Assembly: GCA_028688235.1 (NCBI GenBank)
Contig: JAQTYP010000012.1
Location: forward strand, 13,092-18,935
Reading direction: 5' to 3'
From: Methylomonas sp.
Lineage (GTDB): Bacteria > Pseudomonadota > Gammaproteobacteria > Methylococcales > Methylomonadaceae
DNA: 5,844 nt
Shown here: positions 1 through 5,718 of the stretch, piece after piece
Position numbering within the stretch: the stretch's first letter is position 1
How the letters are laid out: each line of letters begins with the position of its first letter
Notes under the pieces: model-generated
Seen by the model: the letters and a program-made list of their open reading frames with translations, nothing else
Databases searched by the model: none
Told to the model about the DNA's origin: nothing
Program-made: the position numbers and the translations under genes

Positions 1-144
1 AATCTGCATCATCACAGATTTTGGGTCGAAGGCGAACACCGCTGGGTTCGCCTGAGAGTATCATCCAAAGGCATGCGTATTATCGACAAAGTAGGCATCG
101 ATGCCGTATTGGCAGACATCCGCGGCCGCGGCGAACAAGTTTAA
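1..144 (+). CDS. rpmB: 50S ribosomal protein L28, C-terminal part (5' end outside window)
   Basis: This is the last 47 residues of large-subunit ribosomal protein L28, open from the first base and ending at TAA 142-144. The segment begins NLHHHRFWVEGEHRWVRLRV and continues through SKGMRIIDKVGIDAVLADIRGRGE. From memory it matches the C-terminal 47 residues of the 78-residue E. coli protein closely, so about 31 N-terminal residues lie to the left of the window. L28 is a basic structural protein of the 50S subunit. The rpmB-rpmG order is the usual one in proteobacteria, and the next gene starts 11 bp after this stop, so the two are almost certainly cotranscribed. Identification is secure. Confidence 0.96.
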   Translation, partial: NLHHHRFWVEGEHRWVRLRVSSKGMRIIDKVGIDAVLADIRGRGEQV

Positions 145-155
145 GGAGACTAAAC

Positions 156-311
156 ATGCGTGACAAAATCAAATTGGTATCCAGCGAAGGCACAGGCCAC
201 TTCTATACCACGACCAAAAACAAAAAAACCATGCCTGAAAAAATGGAGATCAAAAAATACGATCCCGTCGTTCGCAAGCACGTAATCTACAAAGAAGCAA
301 AAATCAAATAA
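156..311 (+). CDS. rpmG: 50S ribosomal protein L33
   Basis: The gene encodes a 51-residue L33, starting MRDKIKLVSSEGTGHFYTTT and ending in the typical DPVVRKHVIYKEAKIK. The start chosen is ATG 156, because AAGGAG at 143-148 lies 7 bp upstream and overlaps the rpmB stop. The longer open frame running back to base 21 reads through rpmB in another frame and is not real. The protein lacks the two CxxC pairs of zinc-binding L33, so it is the cysteine-free (C-minus) form usual in Gammaproteobacteria. It is a few residues shorter at the N-terminus than the E. coli protein (about 55 aa, from memory). It sits in the 50S subunit near the E site. It is the last gene of this unit, because the next gene is convergent. 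Confidence 0.97.
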   Translation: MRDKIKLVSSEGTGHFYTTTKNKKTMPEKMEIKKYDPVVRKHVIYKEAKIK

Positions 312-363
312 GCAGCGCTTTACTGCTCCAGGGCGACTGGCTAGCTGGACCCCCAGGCTAGCC
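311..363. terminator. Hairpins between convergent rpmG and the cNMP/rhodanese gene
   Basis: A stem of ten pairs is formed by 339-348 (GGCTAGCTGG) with 353-363, with one bulged G at 356 and the loop ACCC at 349-352. It contains the TAG stop (358-360) of the minus-strand gene. It is not followed by a clear T run in the plus direction. A second, short hairpin (AGCAG 311-315 with CTGCT 323-327) is followed on the minus strand by a T-rich stretch, TATTTGATTTTT, running into the rpmG 3' end. Together they look like a compact bidirectional termination region. The rpmG side is the weaker case. Confidence 0.45.
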
Positions 364-1689
364 GCCGCTCTTCGTCTTCAGAAGAGCCAACTCGGCCTTC
401 AAGTGCTCCAGCTGCCGACTCAACGAAGAGCATTTCAATTCCAACGTCATCTTATCGGCCTCCAACTCGCTGCATTTTGCCTTGAGCAGCGTTACCAGCT
501 GATTCAAATCCGTTACCTCTTCCAGAGAGGCTTGAGCCTCCTCGCCAGCAGCCTGCGGCGCTATTTCGCTGGACAAGCCAAAAAGATTGCTGGTTTCGGT
601 ACCATCGTCGATGTTGAACGAAGCGGGCTCCACACTGGCTTGACTCAACTTGACTGCACCAATCCCCCCTTTCAAAACCAAGGCATTGAATTTGAAGCGA
701 TGCAATATGAACGCAGCCGATTCACTGGCCCGCCCATCCTTGCAAACCACGATAGCAGGGCGATGTCTATCCATGGTTTTCATATGCATGCGTAGCGAGA
801 AAAAAGGCACATTGACGCTACGCGGCAAATGGTACTTCTGGAATTCGTCAGCCCCTCTGACATCGATCAATTCCGCGCCGTTGTCGACCATAGCCTGCAC
901 TTCATCGATTCCGATATATTTCAACGTAGGTTTTTTGATCAGGTCTATGAACTGCTGCTTGTTCAGCCTTAACAGCGTGATATCGGTCATGGCCGTAACC
1001 GATACATTCCTGGGCTCGCCGGAAATCAGCGAATCCTCGCCAAAAGTATCCATATCCCCCAATTGCGCCAACTTGATTTCCTTGGCGGTGGGCGACGGCT
1101 TGCGACTGATTAACACATGACCTTTTTTGATGACGTAATAATAATCGCCGGATTCGCCTTGACGGATGATAGTCTCGCCCGCCTTGAACGTAATTTCCTC
1201 GAGACTGATCAGTATTCTTTGCAGATTGGCAGGCGGCAGCGTTCTGAAAATTGGCGACTTCAATAAAGTCGTCATCCAATCATCGCCATCGTCCGGTTCT
1301 TCGACCATCATAGTGCTTTGAATCTCTTGGTAAGGTGCTTCGTGATACGGCTTCATCATATCAGCATTCAGGCGTAAAAACTGAATCCTGCTAGCCGCCA
1401 TCGCATCGATTTTTCTGGGGATTTGGTGGGCGATCGCAAAACGGGCGGAATTGCTACCGGCCTCTATCGTTTCGACGGTAAATGCCTCGGTCTGCAACTT
1501 AACCGTCCCGCTCAACAAAAAATACAAATCCCGGTCCATATCGCCGCGCTTGAACCAAAATTCTCCCGGTTCGGCGCTTTCAATCTGCAGTTGTCCGCAT
1601 AAATTGGCAAATTGATTCGACGGCAGAATTGATAAGGGAATCAATTGCCGAATGATGCGCGCTTCTTCGGAATGAATATCGACGGCCAT
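358..1689 (-). CDS. Tandem cyclic-nucleotide-binding / rhodanese / coiled-coil protein
   Basis: This looks like a cytoplasmic regulatory protein of 443 residues from ATG 1689. A TTG at 1704 would add five residues (MSQIF). Neither start has a Shine-Dalgarno sequence and a TAG closes the frame at 1720-1722, so ATG is preferred. Residue numbers here count from the TTG. Residues about 20-125 form a degenerate cNMP-binding fold: LYFLLSGTVKL is present, but the FGE...PR phosphate-binding cassette is missing. Residues about 145-260 form a second, well-preserved cNMP domain with FGEDSLISGEPRNVSV at 221-236, keeping the Glu and Arg that contact the cyclic nucleotide. Residues about 262-355 are a rhodanese domain (ELIDVRGADEF; active loop CKDGRAS with Cys321). 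About 395-445 is a leucine-rich coiled coil. There is no DNA-binding helix-turn-helix, so it is not a CRP-type transcription factor. Ligand, partner and sulfur chemistry cannot be read from sequence. It is divergent from degQ and convergent with rpmG. Confidence 0.88.
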   Translation of the reverse strand: MAVDIHSEEARIIRQLIPLSILPSNQFANLCGQLQIESAEPGEFWFKRGDMDRDLYFLLSGTVKLQTEAFTVETIEAGSNSARFAIAHQIPRKIDAMAASRIQFLRLNADMMKPYHEAPYQEIQSTMMVEEPDDGDDWMTTLLKSPIFRTLPPANLQRILISLEEITFKAGETIIRQGESGDYYYVIKKGHVLISRKPSPTAKEIKLAQLGDMDTFGEDSLISGEPRNVSVTAMTDITLLRLNKQQFIDLIKKPTLKYIGIDEVQAMVDNGAELIDVRGADEFQKYHLPRSVNVPFFSLRMHMKTMDRHRPAIVVCKDGRASESAAFILHRFKFNALVLKGGIGAVKLSQASVEPASFNIDDGTETSNLFGLSSEIAPQAAGEEAQASLEEVTDLNQLVTLLKAKCSELEADKMTLELKCSSLSRQLEHLKAELALLKTKSGG

Positions 1690-1827
1690 GAAAATTTGCG
1701 ACAAGTACGGTTCTAATGACTACGAGGAATAGCGCGTATCATAGTCGATTATGCGTTACTATTTTTACTGAAACATTTTTTCGAATCCATTGTCCATGCG
1801 GGCAAATCAACTGTCTGAACTTTGAAT
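1690..1827. promoter_or_regulatory. Divergent intergenic region between the cNMP/rhodanese gene and degQ
   Basis: These 138 bp separate the ATG starts of two divergent genes and must hold both promoters unless one gene is expressed from afar. The region is AT-richer than its surroundings, with runs such as TTACTATTTTTACTG around 1755-1769. On the minus strand CATAAT and TATGAT could serve as -10 elements, but no matching -35 box was found at proper spacing. No convincing sigma-70 pair was found for degQ. Neither gene has an obvious Shine-Dalgarno sequence. The placement is firm, and the individual boxes are not resolved. Confidence 0.4.
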
Positions 1828-3177
1828 ATGAACAATATCACCAAAATACTGCCGCTTATTTTCTTGGGCTTATCCAGCCTGGATGCCAATGCCGTATTAC
1901 CGACCCAGATCGATGGCCAGAATCTGCCGTCCCTGGCACCCATGCTGGAGCACAGCATGCCCGCGGTCGTCAATATTTCCACTTCGACCAACGTGCGAGT
2001 GCAAGACAATCCCATGCTGAACGACCCGGTATTCCGTTATTTCTTTGGCATACCGAATCAACCTCGCCAGCAACAAAAGAACAGCCTGGGCTCTGGCGTG
2101 ATCATAGACAAGAATGAAGGCTACGTGCTGACCAACAATCACGTCATCGACAAAGCCGATAAAATCACCGTCACGCTCAGCGACGGGCGCCAACTCAATG
2201 CCAAACTGATAGGCTCCGACCCCGATGCCGACGTCGCCGTCATTCAAATCCCTGCCGACAATCTGACTGCACTGCCGATTGCCGACTCCAACCAGTTGAA
2301 AGTCGGCGATTTCGTCGTCGCGATCGGCAATCCGTTCGGCCTGGGACAGACCGTCACCTCCGGCATCATCAGCGCGCTGGGACGTTCAGGCCTCGGCATC
2401 GAAGGTTATGAAGACTTTATCCAAACCGACGCGTCCATCAATCCCGGCAATTCCGGCGGCGCATTGGTCAATCTACGCGGCGAATTCATCGGCATGAATA
2501 CCGCCATTCTGGCGCCCAGCGGGGGCAACGTGGGCATAGGTTTTGCCATTCCGTCGAACATGGCGCTGACGATCAAGGAGTCCCTTGTTCAGCACGGGGA
2601 AGTCCGGCGCGGCATGCTCGGCGTAACCACGCAGGATTTAACCGCCGAACTGGTCAAGGCGTTTAACCTACAAAGCCAGCATGGCGCAGCGGTCAGCCGG
2701 GTTGACGTGGGTTCGCCCGCCGAAAAGGCCGGCATAGAACCCGGCGACATCATCGTTGCCGTCAACGGACAAGAAATCAAAAGCGGCAGCAGCCAGATTC
2801 GAACGCTTATCGGCCTGATGCAAATTGGCGATACCGCCACCATAGAGATCTTGCGCGGCGGCGAACGCAAGACCGTGCAAGCCACCATAGGCAAACCCAA
2901 ACGTCCTGAAATCGCCGGCGACAAAATACATCCCACCCTGAAGGGCGCTGTCTTGAGCGCGACAACCAAAGACCAGGTCGAAGGCATACTGATAGAAAAA
3001 GTCGATAATCGCTCCTATGCCTGGAAGACCGGCTTGCGCCCCGGCGACATCATCATCAGCGCCAACCGTTATCGCGTCAGAGCTATTGACGAGTTACAAC
3101 AAGTCGCCAATCCGCGCGCACCGCTGTTGATCAATCTGCAACGCGGCGGCGAAGCTTTCTTCGTGGTCTTGCAATAA
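1828..3177 (+). CDS. degQ: Periplasmic Do-family serine protease (DegQ/HtrA)
   Basis: This is a 449-residue serine endoprotease and chaperone of the HtrA family, acting on misfolded proteins in the periplasm. A Sec signal peptide is visible: MNNITK, a hydrophobic core, then ANA at 20-22 as the signal peptidase I site. The trypsin-like domain carries the triad His105 (TNNHVID), Asp135 (DADVAVIQI) and Ser209 (GNSGGAL), followed by PDZ1 (about 258-355; RRGMLGVTTQDL, GSPAEKAGIEPGDII) and PDZ2 (about 370-449; GLRPGDIIISANRYRV). Two PDZ domains exclude DegS. The short LA loop (FRYFFGIPNQPRQQQ), without the long Gln-rich insertion of DegP, favours DegQ. The length is close to E. coli DegQ (about 455, from memory). 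ATG 1828 is preferred over an in-frame TTG at 1822; neither has a clear Shine-Dalgarno sequence. The gene appears monocistronic, ending at a strong hairpin. All key residues are intact. Confidence 0.95.
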   Translation: MNNITKILPLIFLGLSSLDANAVLPTQIDGQNLPSLAPMLEHSMPAVVNISTSTNVRVQDNPMLNDPVFRYFFGIPNQPRQQQKNSLGSGVIIDKNEGYVLTNNHVIDKADKITVTLSDGRQLNAKLIGSDPDADVAVIQIPADNLTALPIADSNQLKVGDFVVAIGNPFGLGQTVTSGIISALGRSGLGIEGYEDFIQTDASINPGNSGGALVNLRGEFIGMNTAILAPSGGNVGIGFAIPSNMALTIKESLVQHGEVRRGMLGVTTQDLTAELVKAFNLQSQHGAAVSRVDVGSPAEKAGIEPGDIIVAVNGQEIKSGSSQIRTLIGLMQIGDTATIEILRGGERKTVQATIGKPKRPEIAGDKIHPTLKGAVLSATTKDQVEGILIEKVDNRSYAWKTGLRPGDIIISANRYRVRAIDELQQVANPRAPLLINLQRGGEAFFVVLQ

Positions 3178-3184
3178 ACACCGT

Positions 3185-3218
3185 TCGATACCGGCCTGTA
3201 TCATCAGGCCGGTATCGA
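3185..3218 (+). terminator. Rho-independent-type terminator of degQ
   Basis: A perfect 14-bp inverted repeat (TCGATACCGGCCTG at 3185-3198 with its complement at 3205-3218) encloses the 6-nt loop TATCAT. It starts 7 bp after the degQ stop. The T stretch that follows is short (TTTCAAC), so termination may be less efficient than a textbook case. On the other strand the hairpin lies 7 bp beyond the TAG ending the small decayed ORF (3225-3341), so it may serve both directions. Confidence 0.8.
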
Positions 3219-3224
3219 TTTCAA

Positions 3225-3341
3225 CTACGCCAGACTGGCCTTACCTCGCTGTTTGATCTCCTCCGGCGCCAACTGCTTGCGGTTGGCTCATTCCAAATCG
3301 TCTTCCGGCAACTCGCCTAACCCATCTTTAACACCTGACAT
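3225..3341 (-). pseudogene. Small ORF interrupted by in-frame TGA (remnant, unrecognised)
   Basis: Starting at ATG 3341, the minus strand reads MSGVKDGLGELPEDDLE, then TGA at 3288-3290. In the same frame it continues ANRKQLAPEEIKQRGKASLA to a TAG at 3225-3227. The start has the best ribosome binding site in this half of the window (GGGAAAGG, with AAAGG 6 bp before ATG). The residues after the stop look like normal soluble protein, so the TGA is probably a TGG-to-TGA change in a 38-residue protein with Trp at position 18. Whether a 17-residue peptide is still made is unknown. It lies 47 bp after the preceding small ORF on the same strand. The protein is not recognised. A chance short open frame remains possible. 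Confidence 0.4.
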
Positions 3342-3388
3342 GAAAAACCTTTCCCAATCAGTCTGTTACTGATTTAAAAAGTAATTTC

Positions 3389-3619
3389 TCAATAACTCAC
3401 GGCAGTTGTCAATAAGGCCTCCAGTTCGGCAATGGCCGACTTCGGCTTGTCGGCGATCTGGAAATAAAGCCGGTCCAAGGTTTCTTCCAGTTCGCGGGGC
3501 ACGTAATCGTATAAGCCAGTCAGCGGCTCATTGGTGATGAGGTAACGACTGACAATGGGATTATGCCGGTCCGGGTTGTTATGCCGGCGAACGCGGCGCG
3601 AGGGTTTTTTTCGTGTCAT
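3389..3619 (-). CDS. Small hypothetical protein (76 aa), possibly the N-terminus of a longer protein
   Basis: The 76-residue product has a strongly basic N-terminus (MTRKKPSRRVRRHNNPDRHNP) and a neutral-to-acidic, probably helical remainder (LTGLYDYVPRELEETLDRLYFQIADKPKSAIAELEALL). No signal peptide or membrane segment is seen. The pattern DKPKSAIAELEALL recalls the first helix of TPR-type proteins, and the ORF stops abruptly with TTAVSY, so it may be the 5' part of a longer, truncated gene. That is inference from memory of similar N-termini. ATG 3619 has no clear Shine-Dalgarno sequence, and 42 bp separate it from the ORF upstream on the same strand. Function unknown. Confidence 0.5.
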   Translation of the reverse strand: MTRKKPSRRVRRHNNPDRHNPIVSRYLITNEPLTGLYDYVPRELEETLDRLYFQIADKPKSAIAELEALLTTAVSY

Positions 3620-3661
3620 GGAATTAACCGGGTGGAAGTAAAGCGGATTGGGTAACGATAT

Positions 3662-3889
3662 TCAACGCACGACATGGATTTTCTCAAACCCAATCTTGAA
3701 CAACGCCCCCACCACCGCATCCAACCGCTTGAACCCCCGCACATGACTCTGTGCCGTTTCCCGCATCGGATTTAGTTTGTGTTTGCCGTGCAAGGTCACT
3801 GTCCTCCCTTCTCCGGATTCATGTTGCTTGATGACCGGCACATCGAGCGCGCCGGCCTGAAATAAAGCTTCGGCTTGTTTGATATTCAC
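3662..3889 (-). CDS. Small hypothetical protein (75 aa)
   Basis: The 75-residue product starts at GTG 3889 (MNIKQAEALFQAGALDVPVI) and ends RLDAVVGALFKIGFEKIHVVR. The first in-frame Met after that is residue 42, and the frame is closed upstream by TAA at 3917-3919 without another start, so GTG is the only sensible choice. It lacks a clear Shine-Dalgarno sequence. The segment RGFKRLDAVVGALFKIGFEKIHVV has the regular hydrophobic spacing of a helix followed by a strand, and the composition is that of a real soluble basic protein. There are no cysteines, membrane segment or recognisable catalytic motif. It is the first of two or three small same-strand ORFs and lies just after the palindromic repeat cluster. 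Not recognised; a small plasmid- or island-type accessory protein is one possibility. Confidence 0.5.
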   Translation of the reverse strand: MNIKQAEALFQAGALDVPVIKQHESGEGRTVTLHGKHKLNPMRETAQSHVRGFKRLDAVVGALFKIGFEKIHVVR

Positions 3890-3943
3890 TTTTGCGGCTA
3901 CAAAAGCTAGAGTTAATTAAAACAAAAATGTGATTTTAATCTT

Positions 3944-4056
3944 GTTTCCACACTCCAGTTTGGGAACGAAGCTTCGGAAGTTGTCGCTTCCTGTTATTAA
4001 CCGATTGAAAGCCAGAGCTTTCAAGATTGGCGTTACCAAGCCGAAGCTTGGTAACG
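3944..4056. repeat. Cluster of palindromic hairpins, REP/RAYT-like intergenic repeat
   Basis: Several stem-loops follow one another in 113 bp of non-coding DNA. First, 3944-3954 pairs with 3957-3967 (GTTTCCACACT / AGTTTGGGAAC; one mismatch, one G-T pair). Next comes the self-complementary CGAAGCTTCG at 3967-3976, then GGAAG 3976-3980 with CTTCC 3987-3991. TTGAAAGC 4005-4012 then pairs with 4017-4024. Finally CGTTACCAAGC 4031-4041 pairs perfectly with 4046-4056 around the loop CGAA. The first and last units share the CGAAGCTT core. The CCCA...TGGGAAC and TTACCAAGC...GCTTGGTAA styles resemble dispersed REP elements mobilised by RAYT (IS200-like tyrosine) transposases, an identification made from memory. 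The cluster sits 26 bp after the Nudix gene stop on the minus strand and could end its transcript. Confidence 0.65.
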
Positions 4057-4082
4057 AGGAAACCATATCCTAACTACATTTG

Positions 4083-5705
4083 TCAGCAGTCGGCACCTGA
4101 CGCCGTCTCTTTTACAAGACAGGGTACGGCAAAGCGAATCATGCCATCCGCGCGATGCACTAATTTCCGCAAGCCCAAGGCTTTGAAGCGTGGCTCTTGA
4201 TCCAAACTTTTTTTGTAGGCGTCCTCGATTTTAACGGCCTCGTCATTGTCGCTGACCACCGGCTGCCTGGCTAATTCGACCAGCTTATTCGCCAACTCCA
4301 ACGTCAATTTGAACAACTCGGCTTTGCCGTCCACCGTCCCCAGTGCCGTAGGAAACTCCTGCCTGAGCACTTCGACCGGGATTTTGGCTTCGGTACCCGC
4401 AAGCTTTTCCGCATTGACGCTAAACGCATACAAGTCTGCGTCAAAAAACACCAACTCCGGCCGAACCGACAGCCGGAAGTAGCGGTCTCGATGCGCCTCC
4501 ACAATCAAATCGCTGCCTTGCAATGCCGTTGCCAATGCCAGCAATTCTTGCTGTAAGTCGGTGTCATCGATGACGTCGATCCAACCGAACGGGTGGCGTT
4601 TTATTCGCGGCGAGTCGTGAAACTCGAATCCACACAGATGCGCCGCCAAACCAAGTAACAGTTGCAGTTGCGCAAACGACAAATCCAGGTCCAGCGATTG
4701 CTCTTTGCCCGGCCTCCCGGCCCTGATCGGTTTGGCCACGGCCAAGGGCAGCGTGATGCCGTAATTGTCTTTGTCCAGACGATAGGCCGCCGCAAAGCTA
4801 TCCGGCAATGCCGCCAAGGCAGCCACCAGGGCGGTACGGTCGCCAGCAAAATCGTCGTACAAGGCTTTAATGTATGGAATTTTGCCGTCGTCGCTGGCGC
4901 CGCGCTCGATGTCGTTCGGCGTCAGCCACACCAAACGTTGGTCTTGGGCGATACGCTGTTGCAAATACAAAAAACCTTCCAGCGTTAATTCGATCCGGAA
5001 AACGTCCAGATAATATTCGGTCAAGGCGTGATTGGGCGCCGCGCCTTGTACTTGGCGATAAGGCATTAACCGCCGCCACAAGCTAAATTGATAATGCTCG
5101 TCAAACCGTAAGCCGGCTTCTTCTCGCAACTCGCGTTGCAAGGTGCTTGGCAGGGCGTTCAGCACCAGCGCCGAATTCGGCGCTTGCAATGCGGCCAGCA
5201 TTTGGGCCGGATCGGCAACACCGACAATGTCGTTTTGATTGGCGCGCCCGCCCGGTAAACCGTAATCGCCGGCGGTTTTGTCGTGGCGCTTTTGTGTGTC
5301 CTCGCGCTGGTAAAACAAAATCCGGCCGTCCAGTTTGATAAGGCTCCACGCCACGTAGATAAACCGAATCGGCTGGGCATTTTGCTCGGCGTGATGTTCG
5401 GTCCGCGCGGTTTCCAGCCAACGCAACACTTCGCGCTGCCGGTCTTTCTTAGGATTATCGATACCTTGGGTATTCCAGAAATTGCTAGGAAATAGACGTG
5501 AAGCGTTATTGCTCATCGCCGTCAACACGGAAGTCGCCAGCAATTGCGCCGGAAACGACACGAAACACCACTCACCGTTTTGCAGATAGGTCTTGTCCAA
5601 GACTGACAGCGTATCCAGCAGTTTTTCCAACAAATCCAGCGTGGCTTCGGCTGCGACCGGTTCGGCTTGCCGGAACAAGGCTTCGAGCAACGCCGAGCGC
5701 GGCAC
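4083..5705 (-). CDS. Large Nudix-domain protein with unrecognised flanking regions; 5' end probably truncated by an IS
   Basis: The product is 540 residues counted from GTG 5705. A Nudix hydrolase fold occupies about 113-285: IRFIYVAWSLIKLDGRILFYQRE, then YGLPGGRANQND at 148-159, then RELREEAGL at 191-199, which supplies the RE and EE metal-binding residues. In the canonical box (GX5EX7REUXEEXGU) seven residues separate the first acidic residue from RE. Here Asp159 replaces Glu and 31 residues intervene, an insertion of about 24. Nudix enzymes cleave nucleoside diphosphates linked to another moiety; the substrate cannot be predicted. Residues 1-112 (mostly helical, with a WCFVSFPAQLLATSVL core) and 290-540 (no motif recognised) are undefined. 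The frame stays open upstream of the GTG (DFYS just before it) into an IS end near 5719, and the GTG lacks a Shine-Dalgarno sequence. The true start may therefore have been displaced. The protein may be inactive or N-terminally shortened. Confidence 0.8.
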   Translation of the reverse strand: MPRSALLEALFRQAEPVAAEATLDLLEKLLDTLSVLDKTYLQNGEWCFVSFPAQLLATSVLTAMSNNASRLFPSNFWNTQGIDNPKKDRQREVLRWLETARTEHHAEQNAQPIRFIYVAWSLIKLDGRILFYQREDTQKRHDKTAGDYGLPGGRANQNDIVGVADPAQMLAALQAPNSALVLNALPSTLQRELREEAGLRFDEHYQFSLWRRLMPYRQVQGAAPNHALTEYYLDVFRIELTLEGFLYLQQRIAQDQRLVWLTPNDIERGASDDGKIPYIKALYDDFAGDRTALVAALAALPDSFAAAYRLDKDNYGITLPLAVAKPIRAGRPGKEQSLDLDLSFAQLQLLLGLAAHLCGFEFHDSPRIKRHPFGWIDVIDDTDLQQELLALATALQGSDLIVEAHRDRYFRLSVRPELVFFDADLYAFSVNAEKLAGTEAKIPVEVLRQEFPTALGTVDGKAELFKLTLELANKLVELARQPVVSDNDEAVKIEDAYKKSLDQEPRFKALGLRKLVHRADGMIRFAVPCLVKETASGADC

Positions 5706-5718
5706 ACTGTAAAAATCG

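Noticed and set aside
403..1120. Long plus-strand frames opposite the cNMP/rhodanese gene.
   Set aside because: They are antisense to a gene with clear domain motifs and have no ribosome site or recognisable motif.
1817..1822. GAACTT just upstream of degQ, resembling a sigma-E -35 element, which would suit an envelope-stress protease.
   Set aside because: It lies only 5 bp before the ATG, so any -10 box and transcription start would fall inside the coding region.
1716..2117. A 133-codon plus-strand frame overlapping the degQ start.
   Set aside because: Its overlap with the signal peptide and protease domain in another frame, and its low-complexity, protein-unlike translation, mark it as a shadow of degQ.
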